This document shows, piece by piece, positions 25,824 to 36,833 of a stretch of 64,000 nt of DNA. The DNA comes from Alcanivorax limicola (GTDB taxonomy: Bacteria; Pseudomonadota; Gammaproteobacteria; Pseudomonadales; Alcanivoracaceae). Each line of letters begins with the position of its first letter. The first letter of the stretch is position 1. The stretch is from the NCBI RefSeq assembly GCF_019931215.1, contig NZ_JAIOUB010000003.1:310001-374000 (forward strand), in the 5' to 3' direction. The notes beneath the pieces are model-generated. The model ran no database searches. It saw only the letters and a list, made by a program, of their open reading frames with translations, and was not told the DNA's origin. A program made the position numbers and the translations under genes.

Positions 25824-26732
25824 ATGATCGAACTGGCTCGCTTCCACCATGCGCAACCGGCTCACTTGCTGGCGACGGCGCTGCGTGGGCAGAGCATTCT
25901 CAGTGTGGTGCGTTCCGAAGGTGCGGAAACCGTGCTGTACCTGCAGGACCCGGATCACTATGACGAGGCCCGGGCACTGGTGGCACTGTTCCTGCGCAAT
26001 CCGCAGGACCCGCGCTTTGCGGCGGCCGCCTGGCAGGCCAGCGCGCCGGCGGCACGGCAATCTGCCGATGGCACTGGCGAGCATCCTCACGAACGCTCCG
26101 GTTTTAGCGGGGCTGTGGGCCAGCCAGCGCTGTTCAGCAGTGGCTGGCTGGCTCGCATGGGGCTGGTAACGCGCACGGTGTTGGGCGCCGTGTTGCTGGT
26201 CTATCTGTTGCAGCAGTTCATGGGCGAGAGCATCTATCGCTATCTGATGTTTCCGGCCTCGCTGGAGGGGCTGGCCAGCCAGCCCTGGCGGTTGTTTACG
26301 CCCATGCTGCTGCATCTGAGCCTGCTGCATCTGGCTTTTAATCTGCTCTGGTGGGCGGAGCTGGGCGGCATCATCGAGCGCTTCCAGTCCGGCAAGCAGC
26401 TGCTGTTTGTGACGCTGGTGACGGCCGGGGTTTCTGCCCTGGCACAGTTTCTTTCTTCCGGGCCGGCATTCGCCGGTCTGTCTGGCGTGGTGTACGGCCT
26501 GCTGGGGTACCTGTGGTTGTACGGCAAGGTGAACCCGGAGGCCGGTTATGGCCTGCGCCGAGAGATCGTCATTTTCATGGTGGGCTGGCTGGTGTTCTGC
26601 TACGTTGCCCTGACCAGCTATGTGGCCAATGAGGCGCATCTGTTCGGGTTGCTCAGCGGTTGCGCGCTGGGGGCCGCCACCGGGTATTACCGGCGCCGGA
26701 TTGTTGACAACCGTGGAGGGCCACGGGTTTGA
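25824..26732 (+). CDS. glpG: rhomboid intramembrane serine protease GlpG
   Basis: 302 residues. An N-terminal cytoplasmic domain of the GlpG type (1-70) and a linker are followed by six membrane helices. Catalytic Ser220 lies in GLSGVVYG and His272 in NEAHLFGLLSG; WRLFTPMLLH and HLAFNLLWW supply the other rhomboid signatures. GlpG cleaves membrane helices near the periplasmic face and, in other enterobacteria, removes orphan membrane proteins. It is not a dedicated rhombosortase, but it is the only rhomboid in the window and so the nearest candidate to act on the GlyGly-CTERM-like proteases at 15-18.5 kb. Confidence 0.92.
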   Translation: MIELARFHHAQPAHLLATALRGQSILSVVRSEGAETVLYLQDPDHYDEARALVALFLRNPQDPRFAAAAWQASAPAARQSADGTGEHPHERSGFSGAVGQPALFSSGWLARMGLVTRTVLGAVLLVYLLQQFMGESIYRYLMFPASLEGLASQPWRLFTPMLLHLSLLHLAFNLLWWAELGGIIERFQSGKQLLFVTLVTAGVSALAQFLSSGPAFAGLSGVVYGLLGYLWLYGKVNPEAGYGLRREIVIFMVGWLVFCYVALTSYVANEAHLFGLLSGCALGAATGYYRRRIVDNRGGPRV

Positions 26733-26827
26733 GTTGCCTTGGGGCGCCTGCTATAAAGACCTCTGCTTTTCAGCCGGTTGTTGTTTCAGCAGTGATTGCC
26801 TGCAACCACCGGCCAACAGGACAGAAC

Positions 26828-27700
26828 ATGCGCACACTGAGTACTTTCTCCGGGTTGTTTCGCCGCCGTCTCCTGCCTTCTCTCATGCTGGTTCTGATCG
26901 CCGGTCTGCTGCAGGCCTGTGCTGTTGCCCGGGTTGGCGACAATCTGCCCTACGGTATTCTCAACAATGACGATGTCGAGCTGGTGGCCGAGGGCTTGCC
27001 AACCTACCTGTTGATGGTGGACGGCCTGATCGTCAACTGGCCTGACAGCGTGGATATGTTGCGCACCGGCGCAAGCCTGTACAGCGCCTACGCTGGCCTG
27101 TTTGTGGAAGAGCCCGAGCGGCAGGCACGGATGACGGAGAAAGCACTGGATTATGCCACGCGCGCTGCCTGTGCCCGACGCGCTGCGTTGTGTGATGTCC
27201 GTGGCATGAATGTGCCGAAACTTGAAGCACAACTTGCGGGCCTGCGCGCACGCGATGTGCCGGTGCTGTATACGCTGGGAACCACCTGGGCGGGATACAT
27301 TCAGGCGCACAGTGACGACTGGGGCGCGGTGGCAGACCTGGCCCGTGTCCGGGCACTGCTGGAGCGGGTGACAGAGCTTGATGCAAGCTACGAGCGGGGG
27401 CAGGCGCATATGTACCTGGCGGTGCTCGATAGCGTGCTGCCGGGAGAACTGGGTGGCCAGCCTGATGCCGCCAGGGCGCACTTCGAAAAGGCGGTGTCAC
27501 TGTCCGAGGGGCGTAACCTGCTGGCCAAGGTGCTCTATGCCGAGCGTTACGCCCGCATGGCCAACGATCAGACCTTGCATGATGATCTGCTGGAACAGGT
27601 CATTGCTGCGGACCCTGCTGAGCATGGTCTGACATTACAGAACACGTTTGCGCGCCAGGAAGCCGAACGGCTGCTGGCAGAATCTGCGGATTATTTCTGA
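26828..27700 (+). CDS. TRAP transporter T-component lipoprotein (TatT family)
   Basis: 290 residues from ATG 26828; the lipobox LLQAC gives lipidated Cys31. The mature protein is all-helical with TPR-like repeats (YLLMVDGLIVNWPDS, SLYSAYAGLF, ATRAACARR, then a long TPR tail), the signature of TatT (PF16811). In known TAtT systems a trimer of this lipoprotein contacts the substrate-binding protein and is thought to pass hydrophobic ligands to it. Here DctP, DctQ and DctM genes follow directly, giving the complete four-part set in order. Location: periplasmic side of a membrane. Confidence 0.85.
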   Translation: MRTLSTFSGLFRRRLLPSLMLVLIAGLLQACAVARVGDNLPYGILNNDDVELVAEGLPTYLLMVDGLIVNWPDSVDMLRTGASLYSAYAGLFVEEPERQARMTEKALDYATRAACARRAALCDVRGMNVPKLEAQLAGLRARDVPVLYTLGTTWAGYIQAHSDDWGAVADLARVRALLERVTELDASYERGQAHMYLAVLDSVLPGELGGQPDAARAHFEKAVSLSEGRNLLAKVLYAERYARMANDQTLHDDLLEQVIAADPAEHGLTLQNTFARQEAERLLAESADYF

Positions 27701-27732
27701 TTTCCGCTATATCACCTGGTGTCGGAGTGATC

Positions 27733-28719
27733 ATGTTGTTGCGTCTGTTTACTGCCTGTGTGCTGCTGTTGCCGTTGAGCGCTGCGGCCATGGAGTTCAA
27801 GATTTCCACCTTGTACCCGGACGGTACGGCTGCGGTGAACCGGCTCAAGGAAGCCGGGAAACAGCTGGAGAAAGAAACCGACGGCCGCGTCAGCCTGCGT
27901 ATCTATGCCGGCGGTACCATGGGTGATGATCGGGCGGTACAGCGCCGTATCCGCATTGGCCAGCTGCACGGCTCCCTCGCCCAGGCCGGGGCCTTCGCGT
28001 CCTCCTACAAGGACAGCCAGATACTGAACCTTCCCCTGGCCTTCCGTTCCCTGGACGAAGTGGATCATGTGCGCGCCGAACTGGACCCGCTGATCCGGGA
28101 CGGCTTCGAGGACAATGGCTGGGTAGTGTTTGGCCCGATGGACGGTGGCTTTGCCTATCTGATGTCACGGAATCCGGTGGCCAGCGTCAGCGACCTGCAG
28201 CGCCAGAAGGTCTGGTTGCCTGCCGGTGATACCGGTTCCGCCATGGCGGCGCGCGAGTTCGGCATTTCGCCGGTGGTACTGAATCTCGGCGCCGTGTTGA
28301 CGTCCTTGCAGACCGGCGTGATTGATGCCTTTGCGGCGCCAGCGGTGCCGGCGCTGACGCTGCAATGGTATACCCGCGTCAGTCATTTCACCGAGATGCC
28401 GCTGCTGTACACCTATGGTGTGCTGGCGCTGGGCAAGCAACACGTCGAGCGTCTGAGCGACGAGGATCAGGTAACGCTGCGGCGTGTGCTGTCTGAAGCC
28501 GCCGCTGATCTGGACAATGCCGAACGGGCGGGCAACCGGCGCGCCATGGAAGCACTCAGAGGGCAAGGGCTGGAACCGGTGGAGCCGAATGCCGAGCAGC
28601 TGCGCGAGTGGCGCACGCTGGCCCGTCAGGCGACGGATCGCCTGGTGGAGGGCGGCGAGATCAGTGAGGACATGCTGGCGCGGTTGAACGCGCTGCTGGA
28701 TGAGTACCGGGGCGACTGA
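27733..28719 (+). CDS. TRAP transporter substrate-binding protein (DctP/TatP type)
   Basis: 328 residues from ATG 27733 (GGAG five bases upstream; the in-frame GTG at 27727 overlaps that RBS). The signal peptide is cleaved near residue 20. The mature protein has the DctP fold cues: FKISTLYPDGT, the AGGTMGDD loop, GSLAQAGAFAS, the LPLAFRSLDEV helix, and the QTGVIDAFAAPAVPA hinge region. It binds its ligand in the periplasm and hands it to the DctQM permease. The conserved Arg that salt-bridges carboxylates is not obvious where expected, which fits the idea that TatP proteins bind other, perhaps hydrophobic, ligands. Confidence 0.88.
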   Translation: MLLRLFTACVLLLPLSAAAMEFKISTLYPDGTAAVNRLKEAGKQLEKETDGRVSLRIYAGGTMGDDRAVQRRIRIGQLHGSLAQAGAFASSYKDSQILNLPLAFRSLDEVDHVRAELDPLIRDGFEDNGWVVFGPMDGGFAYLMSRNPVASVSDLQRQKVWLPAGDTGSAMAAREFGISPVVLNLGAVLTSLQTGVIDAFAAPAVPALTLQWYTRVSHFTEMPLLYTYGVLALGKQHVERLSDEDQVTLRRVLSEAAADLDNAERAGNRRAMEALRGQGLEPVEPNAEQLREWRTLARQATDRLVEGGEISEDMLARLNALLDEYRGD

Positions 28720-28731
28720 GGCAAATCACGG

Positions 28732-29256
28732 ATGATGTTGATGCGCGGCCTGCATCGCTTTGAAGATGCACTGATCGTTGTGATTCTGCTTGGCATGATG
28801 GTGCTGGCGGTAACACAGATATTGCTGCGTAATCTGGCGGGCACCAGCCTGGTCTGGGTGGACCCCTTGCTGCAGAACGCCGTGTTGTGGATCGGCATGC
28901 TCGGGGCAATGATCGCCTCCCGCAAGGACGAGCACATCAGTATCGATGTTGCATCTCAATGGCTGCCGCCTTTCTTGCATCGCGCTTTATTGTCCGTGGT
29001 CGATCTGTTCACCAGCGTGATCTGCGGTGTGGCAGCCTGGTTCAGTCTCCTGTCCGTCCGTGATGAAGCCAGCTTCGGTATGATGGCTTTTGCCAACGTA
29101 CCGGCCTGGTGGCTGCAGGTGATTGTGCCGCTGGGGTTTGGTTCTATCGCACTACGTTATGCCATTCTGTTTTGTCTGGGGCTGGTGGGGCGGCGCCCCG
29201 CACCCGGCAAGTCGCGGATAAAAAATGCCGTTGATGCCGGAGTGCGCGCACCATGA
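28732..29256 (+). CDS. TRAP transporter small permease (DctQ)
   Basis: 174 residues with four membrane helices. LVWVDPLLQNAVLWIGMLGA and the RKDEHISIDV loop are typical of DctQ. It forms the small membrane subunit that cradles DctM. It overlaps the dctM start by four bases (ATGA), so both are made in fixed ratio. Its own RBS (GAGG) is spaced rather far from the start. Confidence 0.9.
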   Translation: MMLMRGLHRFEDALIVVILLGMMVLAVTQILLRNLAGTSLVWVDPLLQNAVLWIGMLGAMIASRKDEHISIDVASQWLPPFLHRALLSVVDLFTSVICGVAAWFSLLSVRDEASFGMMAFANVPAWWLQVIVPLGFGSIALRYAILFCLGLVGRRPAPGKSRIKNAVDAGVRAP

Positions 29257-30542
29257 TCTGGTTGGTGGTGCTGCTGCTTGTTCTGCTGGCGTTGATGGGC
29301 GCGCCTTTGTTCGCGGTGATTCTGGCGGCCGCTGCTGTCGGCTATTACAGTCTGGGCATTGACCTCTCTGTCCTGCATATCGATATCTACGAAATGAGTA
29401 ACTCGGTGGTGCTGATGGCACTGCCGCTGTTTACGTATGCCGGTTTTCTGCTGAGTGAATCGAAAACCGCTGACCGCATGTTGCGCTTGTCCCAGGCCGC
29501 GTTTGGCTGGATGCCGGGTGGCATGGCGTTTGTGGCATTGATTGCCTGCGCGATATTTACGGCACTCACCGGGGGCAGTGGCGTGACCATTGTGGCGCTG
29601 GGTGGTCTGTTGCTGCCTGCCTTGCTCAAGGGCAGCTATCCGCGCCGTTTCAGCATGGGCCTGATTACCACGTCCGGCAGTCTTGGCCTGCTGCTGGTGC
29701 CCTCCATTCCGTTGTTGATCTACGGCATTATTGCCCAGCAGATGTCCCAGCAGCTGGACATGCCTTCGGTCCAGATCACGGACTTGTATCTGGCAGGGAT
29801 TATGCCGGCGCTGCTGATGATCGTGCTGTTGTATGTGTATTGCCTGTGGGCGACGCGTAAGGCGCCGATCCCCCGCCAGGCCTTTCGTCTGTCGGAGTTG
29901 CGTGCAGCGGCCTGGCAAGCGCGCTGGGAGTTGCCGCTGCCGTTTGTGGTACTGGGCGGGATTTTTTCCGGCCTGCTGGTGATCAGCGAAGCCGCGGCCG
30001 TCACCGCATTGTATGTGACTATCGTGGAGGTATTTGTCTACCGCGAGGTGGGCCTGCGTCGCCTGCCTGCCGTCATGCGGGAATCCATGGTGATGGTGGG
30101 TGGCATTCTGCTGATACTGGCCGTGGCCATGTCCTTCACCGGTTACCTGGTCTATGCCGGCGTGCCCGAGGGGCTGTTTGCCTTCATGCAGGAACACGTT
30201 TCCAGCAAGTTGATGTTCCTGATCCTGCTGAATATCGTGCTGCTGATTCTGGGGGCCGTGCTGGATATCTTCGCGGCGCTGGTGATCATGGTGCCGCTGA
30301 TCCTGCCGGTGGCCATTGGTTACGGCATTGATCCTGTGCACCTGGGCATTATCTTCGTGGCCAACATGCAGATCGGTTACTTTACGCCGCCGGTGGGCAT
30401 GAATCTGTTTATTGCCAGCTACCGCTTCAAGCAACCGATTACCACGCTTTACGCAGCCACCTTGCCGTTCATGGCCGTTCTGGTCATCGCGTTGTTGCTG
30501 ATTACCTATGTGCCGGCATTGAGCCTGTATTTTGTGCGGTAA
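29253..30542 (+). CDS. TRAP transporter large permease (DctM)
   Basis: 429 residues with about 11-12 membrane helices. GAPLFAVILAAAAVGYY, TGGSGVTIVALGGLLLPALL, the repeat of discontinuous helices (TTSGSLGLLLVPSIPLLIYG and TPPVGMNLFIAS) and the DIFAALVIMVPLILP segment match the TRAP large subunit, which uses a sodium gradient to import substrate. The start overlaps dctQ. The gene ends the tatT-dctPQM operon, converging on the GNAT gene with only 18 bases between the stops. Confidence 0.93.
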   Translation: MIWLVVLLLVLLALMGAPLFAVILAAAAVGYYSLGIDLSVLHIDIYEMSNSVVLMALPLFTYAGFLLSESKTADRMLRLSQAAFGWMPGGMAFVALIACAIFTALTGGSGVTIVALGGLLLPALLKGSYPRRFSMGLITTSGSLGLLLVPSIPLLIYGIIAQQMSQQLDMPSVQITDLYLAGIMPALLMIVLLYVYCLWATRKAPIPRQAFRLSELRAAAWQARWELPLPFVVLGGIFSGLLVISEAAAVTALYVTIVEVFVYREVGLRRLPAVMRESMVMVGGILLILAVAMSFTGYLVYAGVPEGLFAFMQEHVSSKLMFLILLNIVLLILGAVLDIFAALVIMVPLILPVAIGYGIDPVHLGIIFVANMQIGYFTPPVGMNLFIASYRFKQPITTLYAATLPFMAVLVIALLLITYVPALSLYFVR

Positions 30543-30560
30543 CAGCGGGTAGAGTGCTGG

Positions 30561-31157
30561 TCATCGCAGTTTCTTTTCCATGATGTGACGCGTCAGCACG
30601 GCGTCTCCGCGCGTCACTTCCTCAGTGCCCACACTCTTGAAACCCATGGTCTCGAAGAATTTTTTTGCTGCCAGGCTTGCCCGTGTCTGCAATACGGTCG
30701 TGCCGGCAATCCGCGCCTCGTCCTCGAGGTACTGACACATCAGCGTGGCGATGCCGTAGCCGCCCAGGCCGGGGGCGACGTACATCATTTCAATGGTGTC
30801 CGCCGGATGCAGCTGGGCAAAAGCGCCGGCCCGGCCATCCAGTTCTGCAACGATGGTGACCCCCTCGCGCAGCCGTGCGATAAACGGCGATTCGTCCGCG
30901 GCGCTGGCCGCCCAGGCTTCACATTGATCGGCGGTATAAAACTGCGCCGCCTGACCGTGAATGGCGGCACGGAAAATCTTCGGCAGGGCACTGTTGTCGG
31001 CGTCTTCCATTGGCCGGATCATGAAGGGTCCGCCCATCTCAGGCAGACTGTCTTCTGTGGTTTCCGGGGGCAACAAAGGCACGTCCGCCAGACGCACAGG
31101 CTCGGCGGCCGGCGATGTGTCGGGTATGTCGCGCTTGCGGCGCAGCCAGTCAAACAT
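30561..31157 (-). CDS. GNAT-family N-acetyltransferase
   Basis: 198 residues. An N-terminal linker of about 45 residues is followed by a GNAT domain: IRPMEDADNSALPKIF, VAELDGRAGAFAQLHP, the acetyl-CoA loop VAPGLGGYGIATLM, then ASLAAKKFFETMGFK. The A-motif reads G-x-G-x-G-I rather than R-x-x-G-x-G, a common variant. It is a cytoplasmic acetyltransferase; the acceptor is unknown. It is followed, after 26 bases on its upstream side, by the coiled-coil gene in the same direction. Confidence 0.8.
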   Translation of the reverse strand: MFDWLRRKRDIPDTSPAAEPVRLADVPLLPPETTEDSLPEMGGPFMIRPMEDADNSALPKIFRAAIHGQAAQFYTADQCEAWAASAADESPFIARLREGVTIVAELDGRAGAFAQLHPADTIEMMYVAPGLGGYGIATLMCQYLEDEARIAGTTVLQTRASLAAKKFFETMGFKSVGTEEVTRGDAVLTRHIMEKKLR

Positions 31158-31186
31158 GACGGCTGCCTTGGACAGCGCTGTGCGGT

Positions 31187-31534
31187 TCAGGGTTTTTCAG
31201 CATGCGGTGCCCCCTGAGTGCTCTCTTGCACATTCTCTTGCGCATTCAGTTGCCGCATGGTTTCCAGTTCGCGGGTCAGGCGTTCCAGATACGCGTCCTG
31301 CAGCGCCTGCAGTTTGCGCGCTTCCTCTAACTGCCGGGCGAGGTCCTCGGCCCGATCCTGCAGCTCGCGCTGTTCCCGTGCCGCTGCATCCCGCGCTTCG
31401 GCGGCCAGCAGTTCGGCATCATTGTCCGGCGCTGCGGCGTGCGCCGAGAGCGCGAGCAGGGCCAGCATGGCGCTGAGCGCGCGCGCGGTGATGGTGAGCA
31501 CTGTCGGACACGACAGGCGGTGCGCTGTGAACAT
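31187..31534 (-). CDS. small exported coiled-coil protein
   Basis: 115 residues. A signal peptide (cleavage near AHA-AAPD, about residue 34) is followed by one long predicted coiled coil rich in Glu, Arg, Ala and Gln (about 40-100). The mature part of about 80 residues has no cysteine. It could be a periplasmic spacer or chaperone-like protein. I do not recognise the family. It lies upstream of the GNAT gene on the same strand. Confidence 0.6.
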   Translation of the reverse strand: MFTAHRLSCPTVLTITARALSAMLALLALSAHAAAPDNDAELLAAEARDAAAREQRELQDRAEDLARQLEEARKLQALQDAYLERLTRELETMRQLNAQENVQESTQGAPHAEKP

Positions 31535-31669
31535 AAATACAGACTCTTGTCGTAAAGGGCCCCGGTCATGCCGCGGGCACTGCGAGACAGCGATGATAGC
31601 AAATCAGGGCCCGGGAGACTTGATTCCGTCAGTCATGGCATGATGAGGCATCAGGCAGGAGGCACCGAG

Positions 31670-32071
31670 ATGAAGCGTATCCCCACAATTGGCGCGCTGA
31701 TGACGCCCTTCCCCTGGCATCTCCATGTGAGTGCCACCGTGGCCGAAGCGCGCACGCTGATGATGCGGCAGGGCATACACCATCTGCCGGTGACGGACGC
31801 TGAGCATCAGGTGCTGGGTCTGGTGGCGCTGGCGGCCTTGCCCGATACACCAGACCCGCTGGCGGACTGGATCGAGACAGTGCCCAGCGTGGATGCGCAT
31901 ACCCGCGCGGACCAGGTGCTGGAGATGATGGCGGAAAGCCACCAGCCGGTCATCGTGGTGTGTCACCATGACCGACTGGCAGGCATCTTCACCTGGACGG
32001 ATGTCTGTGATCGCTTCGCCGAGTTCCTGCGCGAACCGTTTCTGCCACCCAACGGTGACGACGCGGCTTAA
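31670..32071 (+). CDS. CBS-pair domain protein
   Basis: 133 residues from ATG 31670, with CAGGAGG eight bases upstream. Two CBS repeats are visible: TIGALMTPFPWHLHVSATVAEARTL...GIHHLPVTDA and VPSVDAHTRADQVLEMMAESHQPVIVVCHHDRLAGIFTWTD. CBS pairs bind adenosine nucleotides and report energy charge. No effector domain is attached, so it must act on a partner. It converges on acnA; the Kef antiporter and P-type ATPase lie 3-7 kb away. Confidence 0.85.
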   Translation: MKRIPTIGALMTPFPWHLHVSATVAEARTLMMRQGIHHLPVTDAEHQVLGLVALAALPDTPDPLADWIETVPSVDAHTRADQVLEMMAESHQPVIVVCHHDRLAGIFTWTDVCDRFAEFLREPFLPPNGDDAA

Positions 32072-32115
32072 ACACCGCGCGTCATGTCGCTAGATCAGGG
32101 CGCTAGATCGGGGCA

Positions 32116-34869
<2,754 letters not shown>

Positions 34870-35152
34870 GACATGCTCCCTGTGCGGATGGAAACGGGGT
34901 TTCTCCATACTACGCCGACAAGCGGGTGACATGAATAGCGACAAATGTCGCGACAAAGGCCGCATGTGCATGCGAGGCCGCTCAGCAGGTGCCTGATCCA
35001 TAGTCCAGGTCCATGCCCGGGCCGATGGGCCGGCGCTGTTGCAGGGCGATGGCAGGCATGCCGACAATATGTATAAGCTTGTATAACTGTTTTGTCCCGC
35101 TGCGCAGGTGTTGCGCGGCGGTTCGTTGCCTTTGCCGGTCTCAGGGGAGCAG
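34870..35152. promoter_or_regulatory. divergent intergenic region acnA / Kef antiporter
   Basis: Both genes must be driven from these 283 bases. The most AT-rich part is near 35067-35095, where TATAAG and TATAAC hexamers occur 11 bases apart and could serve as -10 elements toward the Kef gene. I cannot pair them confidently with -35 boxes, and I see no other gene here. Confidence 0.35.
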
Positions 35153-36799
35153 ATGGATCACGTCTATTACGAATTTGCAGCATTGCTTTTTGCCTCGGCC
35201 GTGGTGGGCGCCATTGCGGTACGGTTGCGGCAGCCGCTGATTGTCGCGTTTATCCTGGTGGGCATTCTCGTTGGCCCGGCGCTGCTCAACCTGATCAGCG
35301 CGGAGAGCGAAATCGAGCTGTTGGCAGAAATCGGCGTGACGGTGCTGCTGTTCGTCGTCGGCCTGAAGCTGGATATGCATCTGGTACGGCATCTGGGCCC
35401 TGTGGCACTGGCCACGGGGCTGGGGCAATTGCTGTTTACCATTGTGTTCGGTTTTCTGATTGCTACCGGGCTGGGGATGGACTGGGTAAAAGCCACTTAT
35501 GTGGCGGTTGCGCTGACCTTCTCCAGCACCATCATCATCGTCAAGCTGCTGTCGGACAAACGGGAGATCGATTCCCTGCACGGCCGTATTGCCATGGGTT
35601 TCCTGATTGTTCAGGACATTGCTGTGGTGGTGGCCATGATGGTGGTGGGCAGCATGAGTGCCTCGGACGGCATGGATGTGGAGCAGACCGGCATGCTGGT
35701 GCTGGGGATCATCGCCAAGCTCGCGGCGGCGGTGGTGCTGGTGGCCGTGATGATGCGCTATGTGCTGCCCCGGCTGATGGAGCTGTTAGCGCGCTCGCCG
35801 GAGCTGATGCTGGTATTTGCCATCGCCTGGGGCACCTCGCTGGCAGCGGTGGGCGATGTGATCGGCTTCAGCAAGGAAGTCGGGGCGTTTCTGGCTGGTT
35901 TCTCACTGGCGTCAACCCGGTACCGTGAGGCGGTGAATGCGCGCCTGAGCAGCATTCGCGATTTTCTGTTGCTGTTCTTTTTCGTGCATCTGGGATCGCA
36001 ACTGGAATTTGCCGCGCTGGGCGAGGAGCTGGGTACGGCGCTGATTTTTGCCGCGTTCGTATTGATCGGTAATCCGCTGATCGTGATGGCCATCATGGGC
36101 GTCATGGGCTATCGGCGCCGGACCGGTTTTCTGGCGGGTTTGACGGTGGCACAGATCAGCGAGTTTTCGATCATCTTTGTGGCCATGGGTATCGCGCTGG
36201 GGCATGTGGACGACAACACGCTGGGGCTGATCACGCTGGTGGGCATCATCACGATTACCTTGTCGACCTACATGATTCTGTATTCACACAAGCTGTTTGA
36301 TGTGCTGTCGCCGTGGCTGAAGCCCTTTGAGCGGCGCAACCCGTTCCGTGAGGCGGAGCAGGCTCAGGAGAAAGTGAGTCAGGCGTCCGTGGTGGTGTTC
36401 GGTCTGGGCCGTTATGGCGGCCGACTGGCGGCGCAGCTGCGGGCCAGCAATGTCGGCGTGCTGGGGCTGGATTTTGATCCGGAGGTGATTCGCGAAGCAA
36501 GTCGCGCAGGCCTGAATGTGGCCTATGGCGATCTGGAAAGCCGTGATTTTATCGATCACCTGGAGATTGACGATGTACGCTGGGTGATCAGCAGTATTCC
36601 GGATCTGAAACTCAATCTGAACCTGGCAGAAGCGTTGCAGGAGCGTGGCTTTCGCGGGCGTCTGGCGGTGACCGTGCACCACGAAAAAGACGCGGACATC
36701 CTCAAGCATGCAGGGGTCAGCAAGATACTCAGGCCCTATCGTGACGCGGCAGACTATGCCGCCGAGATGATCTGCGCTACTGCCGCCGATGCCAGCTAA
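35153..36799 (+). CDS. Kef-type monovalent cation:proton antiporter with TrkA-N domain
   Basis: 548 residues from ATG 35153 (GGGGAG just upstream). About 12-13 helices fill residues 1-385, with the CPA2 motif [16 protein letters not shown] and QDIAVVV. A cytoplasmic RCK/TrkA-N domain begins with the dinucleotide loop GLGRYGG (417-423) and runs to about 530. Proteins of this kind exchange K+ or Na+ for H+ and are gated through nucleotide or redox binding to RCK. The stop codon lies in the loop of a hairpin. The beta-CASP RNase and P-type ATPase genes follow in the same direction. Confidence 0.88.
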   Translation: MDHVYYEFAALLFASAVVGAIAVRLRQPLIVAFILVGILVGPALLNLISAESEIELLAEIGVTVLLFVVGLKLDMHLVRHLGPVALATGLGQLLFTIVFGFLIATGLGMDWVKATYVAVALTFSSTIIIVKLLSDKREIDSLHGRIAMGFLIVQDIAVVVAMMVVGSMSASDGMDVEQTGMLVLGIIAKLAAAVVLVAVMMRYVLPRLMELLARSPELMLVFAIAWGTSLAAVGDVIGFSKEVGAFLAGFSLASTRYREAVNARLSSIRDFLLLFFFVHLGSQLEFAALGEELGTALIFAAFVLIGNPLIVMAIMGVMGYRRRTGFLAGLTVAQISEFSIIFVAMGIALGHVDDNTLGLITLVGIITITLSTYMILYSHKLFDVLSPWLKPFERRNPFREAEQAQEKVSQASVVVFGLGRYGGRLAAQLRASNVGVLGLDFDPEVIREASRAGLNVAYGDLESRDFIDHLEIDDVRWVISSIPDLKLNLNLAEALQERGFRGRLAVTVHHEKDADILKHAGVSKILRPYRDAADYAAEMICATAADAS

Positions 36800-36807
36800 G
36801 GCTGGCA
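36790..36807 (+). terminator. hairpin with the Kef stop codon in its loop
   Basis: TGCCAGC (36790-36796) and GCTGGCA (36801-36807) form a perfect seven-pair stem; the loop TAAG contains the stop TAA. CAGGGCTTTT follows, so it may act as a partial terminator or a translation-end element between the antiporter and RNase genes. Confidence 0.5.
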
Positions 36808-36833
36808 CAGGGCTTTTCCGGGAGACGATTCGC

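Noticed and set aside
29157-30434. 425-codon antisense frame over dctM
   Set aside because: His/Gln-rich product typical of a reverse frame over membrane-helix codons.
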